Source: Clostridiales bacterium (lineage in GTDB: Bacteria; Bacillota; Clostridia; Oscillospirales; Oscillospiraceae). From it: 56,332 nt of DNA. Each line of letters opens with the position of its first letter. The stretch's first letter is position 1. The position numbers and the translations under genes were made by a program. A model generated the notes under the pieces. That model was given only the letters and a program-made list of their open reading frames with translations, ran no database searches and had not been told where the DNA came from. The DNA is taken from NCBI GenBank assembly GCA_021203325.1, contig JAJQBL010000047.1, positions 1-56,332 on the forward strand, read 5' to 3'. This document shows positions 24,581 through 33,858 of this stretch, one piece after another.

Positions 24581-26674
24581 ATGATGGAGCTGCTATCCCC
24601 TGCCGGCGGGCAGGAGGCGCTCGTTGCCGCAGTGCGCAGCGGGGCGGACGCCGTCTACCTGGGTTCCGGCAACTTTAACGCCCGCCGGGGGGCCGCCAAC
24701 TTTGACGACGCTGCCCTCAGGGAGGCGGTGGACTTCTGCCACCTCCGGGGGGTGAAGGTCTACCTGACCCTGAACACCCTGCTGGGGGACGGTGAGCTGG
24801 CGGAGGCCGCCCGGCTGGCCGCCTACGCCAGCGCGTTGGGCATCGACGCGGTGCTGGTGCAGGATTTGGGGGTGGCCGCCGTGGTGGGGCGGGTGGCCCC
24901 GGACCTGCCCCTCCACGCCTCCACCCAGATGACGGTGCACGCCCTGGACGGGGTGAAGGCCGCCGCCGACCTGGGCATGACAAGAGTGGTGCTGAGCCGT
25001 GAGCTGTCCCGGGACGCCATCGCCCACATCTGCGCCCACAGCCCGGTGGAGATTGAGGTATTTGTCCACGGGGCGCTGTGTATGTGCTACTCCGGCCAGT
25101 GCTTCCTCTCCTCCGTCATCGGCGGGCGCAGCGGCAACCGGGGGATGTGCGCCCAGCCCTGCCGCCAGCCCTACGGCTGGGGGAACCGGGGGGAGGGCTA
25201 TCCCCTGTCCCTGAAGGACATGAGCCTGGCGGGGTATTTGCAGGAGCTGGAGGACATGGGGGTGGCCTGCGCCAAAATCGAGGGCCGGATGAAGCGGCCG
25301 GAGTATGTGGCCATCGTCACCCGCATCTACGCCGCCGCCTTAAAGGAAAAACGCAGCCCCACCCGGGAGGAGCTGGAGCAGCTTCGGCTGGCCTTCTCCC
25401 GTCAGGGCTTTACAGACGGATACTATCAGGGCCGCACCGGCCCGGAGATGTTCGGCGTCCATGAGAAGGAACCGCTGCCGGAGCAGCTCTTTGCCGAGGC
25501 CCGGAAGGGCTATCAGCGGGAGGTGCCGCTGGTGCCGGTGCGGCTGTCCGCCAGAGTGGAGGCGGGGAGCCCTGTTGCCGTCACAGTGGAGGACAGGGAC
25601 GGCCACTGTGCCGCCGTCACCGCCCCGCCGCCGGAGGCCGCCCTCCATCGCCCCGTCACGGCGGAGCAGCTGGAGGGGCAGCTTGCCAAAACCGGCGGCA
25701 CCCCCTATTTCTGCCAGACTGCCCGGGCGGAGGTGGGGGAGGGACTGTCCCTCCCCGTCTCCCGGATGAACGCCCTGCGGCGGGAGGCGTTGGACGCCCT
25801 TTCCCGGCAGCGGGTGGCCCTGCCGGAGCGGCGGAAGGGGGCCTATCTCCCCTGCCCCAAAATAGAGAACGGAAGGGAGCCGTGCCGCTTCACCCTGTCC
25901 TGCGCCAGAGCGGAGCAGGTGACGGAGGAGCTGCTGGCCCTGCGTCCCGCGCTGGTGGCGCTGGATTTGGAGGCCATGCTCCGGGCAAAGGACCAGGTGG
26001 ACCGGATGCAGGCCCTGGGCATCACCCCGGCGGTGACGCTGCCCCGCATCCTGTGGGACAGGGAGCGGGAGGGCTGCCTGAACCGGCTGACCACCCTGCG
26101 GCGCTGGGGGGGGGTGGACACGGCTTATGTATCCACCCTGGCCGGGATGGCGCTGGCGCGGGAGGCCGGGTTCCCGGTGGTGCGGGGAGACTTCGGCCTG
26201 GGCGTGTACAATTCGGAGACCCTTTCTGAGCTGAAACGGCTGGGCTTTGCCTCCGCCGTGCTGTCCTTTGAGCAGCGGCGGGAGCGGGTGCGGGATCTCG
26301 CCAAATGCCTGGACACGGAGCTGCTGGTCTACGGCCGCCTGCCGCTGATGATCACGGAGAACTGTATTGTGAAAAACCGCACCGGCAAATGCACGGAGGG
26401 CTGTAAGCAGGCCCCCTCCCTCGTGGACCGGAAGCGGATGCGTTTCCCGGTGGTGCGGGCCTACGGCTGCCGGAACGAGATTTTAAACGCCGTCCCCCTG
26501 TTCCTGGCGGATAAGCCGGAGACCTATGCCCATGTGGGGCTGTGGGCGGCCCGGCTCCGGTTCACCACGGAGACGGGGGCGGAGTGCGCCCGCATGCTGG
26601 CCCGCTATCTGGGCCGAAACGACGATATGCCGCAGGCCTACACCCGGGGGCTGTACTTCCGGGAGGTGGAGTAA
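24581..26674 (+). CDS. U32 family peptidase, large form
   Basis: 697 residues. It begins ELLSPAGGQEALVAAVRSGADAVYLG, the U32 start, and has the signature EIEVFVHGALCMCYSGQC followed by GNRGMCAQPCR with its cysteine cluster. The long form with a middle beta domain (about 310-410) and a second Cys-containing region near the end (KNRTGKCTEGC) resembles the YdcP/RlhA group, whose members take part in rRNA or tRNA hydroxylation rather than proteolysis. The true substrate is unknown. It lies 14 bases after zapA; ATG at 24581 or 24584. Confidence 0.88.
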   Translation: MMELLSPAGGQEALVAAVRSGADAVYLGSGNFNARRGAANFDDAALREAVDFCHLRGVKVYLTLNTLLGDGELAEAARLAAYASALGIDAVLVQDLGVAAVVGRVAPDLPLHASTQMTVHALDGVKAAADLGMTRVVLSRELSRDAIAHICAHSPVEIEVFVHGALCMCYSGQCFLSSVIGGRSGNRGMCAQPCRQPYGWGNRGEGYPLSLKDMSLAGYLQELEDMGVACAKIEGRMKRPEYVAIVTRIYAAALKEKRSPTREELEQLRLAFSRQGFTDGYYQGRTGPEMFGVHEKEPLPEQLFAEARKGYQREVPLVPVRLSARVEAGSPVAVTVEDRDGHCAAVTAPPPEAALHRPVTAEQLEGQLAKTGGTPYFCQTARAEVGEGLSLPVSRMNALRREALDALSRQRVALPERRKGAYLPCPKIENGREPCRFTLSCARAEQVTEELLALRPALVALDLEAMLRAKDQVDRMQALGITPAVTLPRILWDREREGCLNRLTTLRRWGGVDTAYVSTLAGMALAREAGFPVVRGDFGLGVYNSETLSELKRLGFASAVLSFEQRRERVRDLAKCLDTELLVYGRLPLMITENCIVKNRTGKCTEGCKQAPSLVDRKRMRFPVVRAYGCRNEILNAVPLFLADKPETYAHVGLWAARLRFTTETGAECARMLARYLGRNDDMPQAYTRGLYFREVE

Positions 26675-26702
26675 AAGCCTGCCAAAGCGAGGATACACTG
26701 TG

Positions 26703-27152
26703 ATGGAACTGAAAATCAAAGCACTTTCGGACAAAATCGGCCGGGACATCCCCGTGCCCTACTACGCCAGCGCCGGGGCCGCCGCCATGGACCTTCACGC
26801 CTGCATGGAGGAGGCCGTGACCATCGCCCCCGGACAGCGGGCCACCATCCACACCGGCTTCGCCATCGCCCTGCCGGACGCGGGGTATGTGGCGCTGATC
26901 TTCGCCCGCAGCGGCCTGGGGACGAAGTACGGCATCGCCCCCGCCAACTGCGTGGGGGTCATCGACAGCGACTACCGGGGGGAGATCATGGTCTGCCTGG
27001 CCAACTCCGGCGACGCCCCCTACACCGTCCGGCCGGGGGACCGCATCGCCCAGATGGCCATCCTCCCCGTGGCCCAGGCGAATATCCGGCTGGTGGAGGA
27101 TTTGGACGAGACGGAGCGGGGGGCCGGCGGCTTCGGCTCCACCGGGAAATAA
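26703..27152 (+). CDS. dut: dUTP diphosphatase
   Basis: 149 residues, a trimeric dUTPase. The five motifs are visible: AAAMDLHA, FARSGLGTKYGI, GVIDSDYRGE, GDRIAQM and the C-terminal arm RGAGGFGSTG. It hydrolyses dUTP to dUMP and pyrophosphate, preventing uracil in DNA and feeding thymidylate synthesis (thyX is at 51 kb). ATG at 26703 after GAGG; the longer open frame upstream overlaps the U32 gene and is not coding. Confidence 0.95.
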   Translation: MELKIKALSDKIGRDIPVPYYASAGAAAMDLHACMEEAVTIAPGQRATIHTGFAIALPDAGYVALIFARSGLGTKYGIAPANCVGVIDSDYRGEIMVCLANSGDAPYTVRPGDRIAQMAILPVAQANIRLVEDLDETERGAGGFGSTGK

Positions 27153-27186
27153 GTGATTCAGGTTCAGTTAAGAAGGGAAGCGTATC

Positions 27187-27759
27187 ATGAAACTGATTTT
27201 GGCATCCCAGTCTCCCCGCAGGAAGGCCCTGCTGGAGCAGATGGGCTTCCGGGATTTTGAAACCATCCCCGCCCAGGGGAAGGAGGAGGCGGACCCCACC
27301 CTCCCGCCGGAGGAGTATGTGGAGCGTCTGGCCCTCCACAAGGCCAGAGAGGTGGCGAAGGATCAGGGCGAGGACGCCGTGGTCATCGGCGCGGACACCG
27401 TTGTGGTGCTGGACGGCCACATTCTGGGCAAGCCCAAGAACGCGGCGGAGGCGCTGCAAATGCTGAACGCCCTGTCCGGCCGCAAGCATCTGGTCCATAC
27501 CGGCGTGGCCGTGGTCTGCGGCGACGAGGTAGAGCTGCGCCACGAGACCACCAAGGTCACCTTCTGCACCCTGACCCAGCGGGAAATGCTGGCCTACATC
27601 GCCACCGGCGAACCCATGGACAAGGCCGGAGCCTACGGCATCCAGGGCCGGGGCGCCCTCTTTATTGACAAGATTGAGGGAGATTATTATAATGTAGTGG
27701 GGCTGCCCATCAGCTGCCTGAACCGTATGCTGGGCCGCTTTGGGGTGCAGTCCATCTGA
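27187..27759 (+). CDS. maf: Maf family nucleoside triphosphate pyrophosphatase
   Basis: 190 residues. Motifs: ILASQSPRRKALLEQMGF at the start, VIGADTVVVLDG in the middle, and AGAYGIQGRGALFIDKIEGDY toward the end. Maf proteins hydrolyse dTTP, UTP or modified pyrimidine triphosphates and help limit wrong nucleotides; they are often found beside mreBCD, as here. ATG after GAAGGGAAG. It pairs functionally with dut as a second nucleotide-pool guard in the same run. Confidence 0.94.
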   Translation: MKLILASQSPRRKALLEQMGFRDFETIPAQGKEEADPTLPPEEYVERLALHKAREVAKDQGEDAVVIGADTVVVLDGHILGKPKNAAEALQMLNALSGRKHLVHTGVAVVCGDEVELRHETTKVTFCTLTQREMLAYIATGEPMDKAGAYGIQGRGALFIDKIEGDYYNVVGLPISCLNRMLGRFGVQSI

Positions 27760-27818
27760 AATCGCAGTTATCGTCTGACGCGGACGCCCCGGCGTTTCGC
27801 AGGAAGGGACGTTTTACC

Positions 27819-28658
27819 TTGAAGAATTTTTTTCGAAAAAACGGCATCTGGGTGGTGATTGCGGCGCTGCTGCTCACCGCCGGCCTGACCCTGGGCAGCG
27901 CTGTGGTCCCCAACTTCACGGCGCCGCTGACCAATCTGGTGGGGGTGGTGGCCACCCCCTTCCGCAACGCAGCCAACAGCTTCTTCTCCTGGGTGGAGGG
28001 CGTGTATGACTACGCCTTCCGCTATGAGGAGCTGCAGCAGAAGGTGGCCGACCTGGAGCAGGAGGTGGCCGAAATGCGGGAGGAGAACCGGGAGGCTCAG
28101 GACGCCCTGGACGAAAATGAGCGGCTCCGGGAGCTGCTGAATCTGGCGGAGAAGCGCAGCGACATGGTCTTTGAGGACGCCAACGTCACCGGCCGTTCCA
28201 GCACCAGCTGGGAGTCCACCCTGACCCTGGATAAGGGCTCCTCCGCCGGGGTGGCGGTCAATCAGTGCGTCATCACCGAGACGGGCAACCTGGTGGGGGT
28301 GGTGGCGGAGGTTGGCACCAACTGGTGCACCGTCATCACCATCATTGACCCGGACATCAGCGTGGGCGCGGTGGTTTACCGCACCAACGACGCCGCCATG
28401 CTGGAAAGCGACCTCTCCACCATGAGCGCGGGCAAGTGTATGCTGACCTACCTCTCCTCCGAGGCCCAGCTCATCGCCGGGGACGAGGTGCTGACCTCCG
28501 GCGATACGGGCATCTATCCCTCCGGGTTGGTGATCGGTACGGTGGACGAGGTGCGCACCGACGCCGCCGGCATTGAGAACTATGCCATCATCACCCCCGC
28601 CGTGACCTTCAGTGAGCTGAGCGAGGTCTTTATCGTAAAAGAATTTTCCGCCGGCTGA
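27819..28658 (+). CDS. mreC: Rod shape-determining protein MreC
   Basis: 279 residues, starting at TTG after GGAAGGG. One N-terminal transmembrane helix (about 10-28) is followed by a coiled coil at about 68-110 (ELQQKVADLEQEVAEMREEN) and a double beta-barrel domain with GVAVNQCVITETGNLVGVV and GLVIGTVDEV. MreC sits outside the membrane as a scaffold for the rod-elongation complex with MreD, PBP2 and RodA. No mreB precedes it in this window. mreD follows after 14 bases. Confidence 0.93.
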   Translation: MKNFFRKNGIWVVIAALLLTAGLTLGSAVVPNFTAPLTNLVGVVATPFRNAANSFFSWVEGVYDYAFRYEELQQKVADLEQEVAEMREENREAQDALDENERLRELLNLAEKRSDMVFEDANVTGRSSTSWESTLTLDKGSSAGVAVNQCVITETGNLVGVVAEVGTNWCTVITIIDPDISVGAVVYRTNDAAMLESDLSTMSAGKCMLTYLSSEAQLIAGDEVLTSGDTGIYPSGLVIGTVDEVRTDAAGIENYAIITPAVTFSELSEVFIVKEFSAG

Positions 28659-28672
28659 AAGGAGGCCCTGCT

Positions 28673-29182
28673 ATGCTGCGCAGTCGCGGCAGCCTGATGA
28701 AGTGGACGCTGTACGCCCTGGCGTTTTTTCTGATGTTTTTTCTGGAGTGCTGCGTGTTCAACCGGTACCCCATTTCCGGCGGCGTTCCCCTGCTGGCCCC
28801 GCTGACGGTGATCACGGTGGCCTGCCTGGAGGGCAGCTTCTCCGGCAGCCTGTTCGGGCTGGGGGCGGGGATTCTCTGCGCCCTGGTCTATTACCGCATC
28901 GGCGGCGTGATGATTCTGGCCTGCACCCTGCTGGGGGTGCTGGCGGGGGCCTTTGCCGACAAGATCGGGCGCACCATCGTGGGTGTCCTGGTCAGTGATG
29001 TGGCGGGCATCGTGCTGCTGGAGGTGTTTCTGGTCTGGCTCCGGCACACCTTTTATCTCATCGAGCTGGACACCCTGCTGACCATTGCAGTGCCGGAGGG
29101 GCTGTACACCCTGGTGTTCGCCCTGCCTGCCTATCTGCTCTTTGGGAGGGTGCACCGATGGAGCCAGCCGAAGGCGGACTGA
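28673..29182 (+). CDS. mreD: Rod shape-determining protein MreD
   Basis: 169 residues with five predicted transmembrane helices and little loop sequence, typical of MreD. Placement directly between mreC and pbp2 supports the call more than sequence does, because the family is poorly conserved. It is part of the elongasome. Ribosome site AAAGGAGG before the ATG. Confidence 0.88.
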   Translation: MLRSRGSLMKWTLYALAFFLMFFLECCVFNRYPISGGVPLLAPLTVITVACLEGSFSGSLFGLGAGILCALVYYRIGGVMILACTLLGVLAGAFADKIGRTIVGVLVSDVAGIVLLEVFLVWLRHTFYLIELDTLLTIAVPEGLYTLVFALPAYLLFGRVHRWSQPKAD

Positions 29183-29245
29183 CCGCCGTATCCTGCGAGA
29201 AGGCGGAAGCCGTCCCGCCGCGTTTTCTGATTTTGAGGTATTCCT

Positions 29246-31321
29246 GTGGAAGGTAAAAAATTTATGACCCGAACCCTGTCCATCGCCGTGGCCCTGGCGC
29301 TGGTGTGCGTCTACTACTTCTACCTGCTGTACGACGCCCAGGTGATCAACGCCATCACAGACTCCACCTCCACCGACCTGAGCCTGACCACCACCACCGA
29401 GACGGTGGAGGCCGCCAGAGGGAGCGTCTATGACCGGTACGGCCGGGTGCTGGTGAGCAATACCACCGTCTACAATGTGGAGCTGGACATCGACAGCATG
29501 GGCACCGAGGCAAACCAGGCCGCCACCGTGGTGAAGCTCATCTCCCTGTGTGAGGAGCAGGGGCTGGAGTGGAACAACAGCGAGTTCCCGGTGGAGTATG
29601 ACGAGGAAACCGGCAGCTTCGCCTTCACCACGGACACCCCCTATCTGGTGGTGTCCAACGGCACCTACACCGCCACCCGGCTGAACACCCTTTGCCAGGA
29701 AATGGGCTGGGGCACCACCGGCACCAGCGCCAACACGCTGATTCGCCAGATGTGCAACACCTTCAGCATTGACGCCAGTCTGGACCCGGAGCGGAAGCTG
29801 GAGATTCTGGGGGTGCTGTACTCCGCCCTGCTCCGCGCCGAGGTGGATCAAATTGTCTGGACGGACTACTACTTCCTGGAGGATGTGGATTTTTCCTTCA
29901 TCAGCGTGGTGAAGGAGGAGGGGCTGGACGGGGTCAACATCGTGGCCACCACCGAGCGCTCCTATAATACCGACTATGCCGGCGTCCTGCTGGGCCAGGT
30001 GGGGGCCATCTCCGCCGAGAGCTGGGCCGAGAACAAGGCCACCTATCTGGCGGAGGGGTACAGCATGGACTCCATCATCGGCCTCTCCGGCGTGGAGTCC
30101 GCCTTTGAGGAGTATCTCCGGGGGACGGACGGCACAAAGACGGTGACCAAGGACGCCGACGGCAACATCATCTCCGAGGAGTACGCCGAGGAGCCTCAGG
30201 CGGGGAACAACGTCACCCTGACCATTGACATCAAGCTCCAGGAGGCCGCCGAGGAGGCCCTGGAGAAGTACACTGCGGGCATCAACGACGGGGCCGGCGG
30301 CAGCGCCGCCGTGGTGGTGGACATCGACACCGGCGAGATTCTGGCCTGCGCCTCCTGGCCCACCTACTCCGCCGCCACCTACTCGCAGGACTATTCGGAG
30401 CTGGTGGCAGACGAGCTGCTGCCCCTGTACAACCGGGCGCTGCTGGGCACCTACGCCCCCGGCTCCACCTACAAAATCTGCTCGGCGGTGGCGGGCCTCA
30501 GCTCCGGGGCCATCACCACCTCCACCACCTTTGAGTGCAATTACTCCTTCCAGTACTATGACTGGGTGTACCGCTGCTGGTACCGGGCCGGCCACGGCAC
30601 GGAGAACGTGGCAGACGCCATCCGGGATTCCTGCAACGTATTCTTCTACAACATGGCCGACCTGGTGGGCATCGACACCCTGACGGACTACGCCCTGCAG
30701 TTCGGCCTGGGGGTCTCCACCGGGGTGGAGCTGTCGGAGAGCACCGGCATCAACGCCGGGCCGGACTATTCCGAGTCCGTGGGGGCCACCTGGACCCTGG
30801 GCAATGTCATGTCTGCCGTCATCGGCCAGAGCGACAACCAGTTCACCCCTCTCCAGCTGGCCAACTATATCGCCACCTTCATCAATGGCGGCACCCGGTA
30901 CTCCGCCCACTTCCTGAAAAGTGTGAAAACCTATGACAACAGTGAGATCGTCACCAGTGTGGAGCCCACCGTCCTGAACGAGGTGGAGATCAGCAGCGAC
31001 GCCTACGAGGCCATCAAAACGGGCATGGGCCAGGTCATCGACGCGGACAACATCACGGACTTTGACACCCTCCGCTCCTGGGGCATCGACGTGGGCCTGA
31101 AAACCGGCACCGCCCAGCTGGGCACGACGGGGCTGTACAACGCCGTCATCGTGGCCTTTGCCCCCTATGACGACCCGGAGATCGCCATCTGCACCGTGGT
31201 GGAGAAGTCCCCCAGCCAGGGCGCCGATACGGCCATGATCGCCGCGGCGATTCTGGAGTACTACTTCTCCGACGATGCCACCCTGGAACGGGTCAACGCG
31301 GAAAATGCGCTGATCAACTGA
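29246..31321 (+). CDS. mrdA: Penicillin-binding protein 2 (class B transpeptidase, elongasome)
   Basis: 691 residues. A single N-terminal transmembrane anchor (about 8-28) and a pedestal domain starting ETVEAARGSVYDRYGRVL precede the transpeptidase domain, which has the active-site motif APGSTYKICSAV (STYK, about residue 410), the SCN motif in RDSCNVFFYNMAD, and LKTGTAQLG (KTGT). It cross-links new peptidoglycan during side-wall growth with MreC and MreD. GTG start at 29246 after GAGG; an ATG at 29264 with GGAAGG is an alternative. Confidence 0.92.
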   Translation: MEGKKFMTRTLSIAVALALVCVYYFYLLYDAQVINAITDSTSTDLSLTTTTETVEAARGSVYDRYGRVLVSNTTVYNVELDIDSMGTEANQAATVVKLISLCEEQGLEWNNSEFPVEYDEETGSFAFTTDTPYLVVSNGTYTATRLNTLCQEMGWGTTGTSANTLIRQMCNTFSIDASLDPERKLEILGVLYSALLRAEVDQIVWTDYYFLEDVDFSFISVVKEEGLDGVNIVATTERSYNTDYAGVLLGQVGAISAESWAENKATYLAEGYSMDSIIGLSGVESAFEEYLRGTDGTKTVTKDADGNIISEEYAEEPQAGNNVTLTIDIKLQEAAEEALEKYTAGINDGAGGSAAVVVDIDTGEILACASWPTYSAATYSQDYSELVADELLPLYNRALLGTYAPGSTYKICSAVAGLSSGAITTSTTFECNYSFQYYDWVYRCWYRAGHGTENVADAIRDSCNVFFYNMADLVGIDTLTDYALQFGLGVSTGVELSESTGINAGPDYSESVGATWTLGNVMSAVIGQSDNQFTPLQLANYIATFINGGTRYSAHFLKSVKTYDNSEIVTSVEPTVLNEVEISSDAYEAIKTGMGQVIDADNITDFDTLRSWGIDVGLKTGTAQLGTTGLYNAVIVAFAPYDDPEIAICTVVEKSPSQGADTAMIAAAILEYYFSDDATLERVNAENALIN

Positions 31322-31379
31322 CTGATGTGAACAAACGCAACTCAAACCTTGGAAAAACTTGAGCGAAGGATTGATTCCA

Positions 31380-33251
31380 GTGTCTGACACCCCCATCTAC
31401 AACTCTCGTGACCGGAAGTATAAGACCCCCTATGGGGCTGTGCCCTCCGGTACGACGGTGAAGTTTACCCTCCGTCCGCTGCGGACAGAGGGTTTTTCCC
31501 GGGCGACTCTGCTGGCATGGTTTGAGTTCCAGGGGAACCGACTGGTCACCGTCCCCATGCCCTGGACAGCCTCCGAGGGCGGCTATGACCTCTTCACCGG
31601 CACCCTGGACACCACGGATTATGTGGGCCTGGTCTGGTACCGGTTCCGGCTGGAGGGGCTGAACGGCAAATTTGTGGAGCTGGACACCCACCAGCTCACC
31701 GTCTATGACGGCGGCGAACCGGTGCCCGACTGGTTTGGACAGGGAATGTGCTATCAGATTTTCCCCGACCGGTTCTACCGGACGGAGATCCCCGACCCCA
31801 CCGGCATGGTGGGGGGCCGCACTGTCCACCAGAGCTGGGACGATGCCCCGGAGTACGACAACGGCCGGCACCCCGCCGGGGAGCCGGTGGTGACGAACCG
31901 GGACTTCTTCGGCGGCAGCCTACAGGGGGTGGCGGCGAAGCTGGACTATATCGCCTCCCTGGGGGTGGAAACGATTTATTTCTGCCCCATCTTCGAAGCG
32001 CCGGAGAATCACCGCTACGGCACGGCGGATTACACCAAAATCGACCCCATGCTGGGCACCAATGAGGAGTTTTCCGCCCTGTGCCAGGCGGCCCACAAGC
32101 GGGGGATACGAGTAATTCTGGACGGGGTGTTCAACCACACCGGCTACACCTCCCGTTACTTCAACGGCGACGGCTACTATCCGGAGCCGGGGGCGGCCCA
32201 GTCCCAGGACTCCCCCTATTACGACTGGTTCGACTGGAAGCACTGGCCCGACGACTATGACAGCTGGTGGGGCGTCCGCACCCTCCCCGCCGTGAACGAG
32301 AACAGCCAGGGCTACCGGAACTTCATTTTCGCGGGGGAGGATTCCATCGTCCGCCGTTGGCTGCGGGCCGGGGCGGACGGCTGGCGGCTGGATGTGGCCG
32401 ACGAGCTGCCGGACGACTTCGTGGAGGGCATCCACGCCGCCGCCCGTGCGGAGAAGCCGGACGCCGCCGTCATTGGCGAGGTCTGGGAGGACGGCACCAC
32501 CAAGGTGGCCTACGGCGTCCGCCGCCGCCACCTGCTGGGGAAACACCTGGACGGCCTGATGAACTACCCCTTCCGGACGGCGCTGATCAACTTTCTGCTG
32601 GGCGGCCCGGGGGCGGCGTTCCGGGACGAGATGGAGACCCTGCGGGAGAACTATCCGCCCTTCGCCTTCTACTCCGCCATGAACGCCCTGGGCACCCACG
32701 ACACCCTGCGCATCCTGACCTATTTGGGGGTGGGCAGCGACATGGGCCAGCAGGCCAAGGACTGGCGTGCAAGCTATGTGATGACCGAGGAGCAGCTCCA
32801 GCGGGGCACCGCCCTGCTGAAGCTGGGAACCATGGTGCTGTTCACCTTCCCCGGCGCGCCCACGGTGTATTACGGGGACGAGGCGGGCATGGCCGGCTTC
32901 GAGGACCCCTTCAACCGCGGCCCCTACCCCTGGGGGAAGGAGGACAAGGCCCTGCTGCAATGGTACCGAACCCTGGGCAACCTGCGGAAAACCGCCACCG
33001 CCCTGCGGCAGGGGGAGCTGTCCTGGGGCAGCTGCACGGGGCACAGCCTGAGCTTCCTGCGCACCCTGGGGCGGGAGGTATACGCCACGGCGGTGAACGC
33101 AGGCAACGCGGTGGAGGAGGTCACCATTCCCTGGGGCAGCTCCTTCGCGGTGGACGTCATGCGGGGAACCGTGGTGCAGGCCCAGCAGGGGGCGCTGCGC
33201 ATGCTGCTGCCCCCCATGAGCGGCGTGATTTTAAAGGCTGTCTCCATATGA
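31380..33251 (+). CDS. Alpha-amylase family (GH13) glycosidase, neopullulanase/maltogenic type
   Basis: 623 residues if the GTG at 31380 (AAGGA upstream) is used; a TTG at 31359 would add 7. An N-terminal beta-sandwich (about 1-120) precedes a TIM barrel with IFPDRFYR, DGVFNHTG, GWRLDVADE (nucleophile Asp), IGEVWED (acid/base Glu) and ALGTHDTLRIL (third Asp), then a C-terminal beta domain. No signal peptide, so it acts on internalised maltodextrins or cyclodextrins. It follows pbp2 by 58 bases without a visible promoter of its own, and ends at a strong terminator. Confidence 0.9.
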   Translation: MSDTPIYNSRDRKYKTPYGAVPSGTTVKFTLRPLRTEGFSRATLLAWFEFQGNRLVTVPMPWTASEGGYDLFTGTLDTTDYVGLVWYRFRLEGLNGKFVELDTHQLTVYDGGEPVPDWFGQGMCYQIFPDRFYRTEIPDPTGMVGGRTVHQSWDDAPEYDNGRHPAGEPVVTNRDFFGGSLQGVAAKLDYIASLGVETIYFCPIFEAPENHRYGTADYTKIDPMLGTNEEFSALCQAAHKRGIRVILDGVFNHTGYTSRYFNGDGYYPEPGAAQSQDSPYYDWFDWKHWPDDYDSWWGVRTLPAVNENSQGYRNFIFAGEDSIVRRWLRAGADGWRLDVADELPDDFVEGIHAAARAEKPDAAVIGEVWEDGTTKVAYGVRRRHLLGKHLDGLMNYPFRTALINFLLGGPGAAFRDEMETLRENYPPFAFYSAMNALGTHDTLRILTYLGVGSDMGQQAKDWRASYVMTEEQLQRGTALLKLGTMVLFTFPGAPTVYYGDEAGMAGFEDPFNRGPYPWGKEDKALLQWYRTLGNLRKTATALRQGELSWGSCTGHSLSFLRTLGREVYATAVNAGNAVEEVTIPWGSSFAVDVMRGTVVQAQQGALRMLLPPMSGVILKAVSI

Positions 33252-33257
33252 GAAAGG

Positions 33258-33303
33258 AAAAGGACGCTGTCCAACGCGCTGCGGGTTGGACGGCGTCCTT
33301 TTT
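33258..33303 (+). terminator. Terminator after the GH13 gene
   Basis: AAAAGGACGC and GCGTCCTTTT with an inner GTCCAAC/GTTGGAC stem; the ends allow action in both directions, also for the CBS gene. Confidence 0.85.
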
Positions 33304-33310
33304 GCGGGAA

Positions 33311-33742
33311 TTACCGCTTCCGGCGGATGTTTTCGGAGATTTCGGTGAGGGCGTCGGCGGCCTCCGTGTCGCAGCGGCGGTTGGTGGCCAAATCCCCCAG
33401 GGAGACCATGCCCACCACCTTCCCGTCCTGCACCACCGGCAGCCGCCGCACCTGGGCGGCGGCCATCTGCCGGGCGGCGGCTTTGGGGTCGGCCTCCGGG
33501 CCGATGGTCTCCAGCTCACGGCTCATAATGTCCTGCACGGGGACCCGGTGGGGGTCCTGGTCGGCGGCCACGCAGCGGGTGACGATGTCCCGGTCGGTGA
33601 CGATGCCCAGGAGCCGCCCGTCGTAGGAGCACACCGGCAGCGCCCCCAGGTTGTGCCGGGTCAGCAGCCGGGCGGCCAGGGAGGCGCTCTCCTCCGGCGT
33701 GATGCTGACTACGTTTTTTGTCATGATGTCCTGCAATTTCAT
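33311..33742 (-). CDS. CBS-domain pair protein
   Basis: 143 residues made of two CBS motifs: QDIMTKNVVSITPEES through GIVTDRDIVTRCV, and VQDIMSRELETIGPEA through VGMVSLGDLATN. Such stand-alone pairs bind adenine nucleotides and sense energy state or regulate partner proteins; the partner is unknown here. ATG at 33742 after AAGGAAG. It lies downstream of the htrA terminator. Confidence 0.9.
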   Translation of the reverse strand: MKLQDIMTKNVVSITPEESASLAARLLTRHNLGALPVCSYDGRLLGIVTDRDIVTRCVAADQDPHRVPVQDIMSRELETIGPEADPKAAARQMAAAQVRRLPVVQDGKVVGMVSLGDLATNRRCDTEAADALTEISENIRRKR

Positions 33743-33792
33743 AGCTCTGCTTCCTTTTGCTTGATTCGTTGGGATTGGAATGTGCTGCATGG

Positions 33793-33843
33793 AAAAACGC
33801 CTGCTTCCGGATAAGTTCAGCTTATCCAAAAGCAGGCGTTTTT
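33793..33843 (-). terminator. Terminator after htrA
   Basis: AACGCCTGCTT pairs with AAGCAGGCGTT, with an inner GGATAA/TTATCC stem and T-runs on either side. Confidence 0.85.
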
Positions 33844-33858
33844 ATGCGTGGGGCGTCC

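Noticed and set aside
28580-31396. A 938-codon open frame on the minus strand across mreC, mreD and pbp2
   Set aside because: No recognisable domain, composition typical of antisense shadows, and all three plus-strand genes have strong motifs and ribosome sites.
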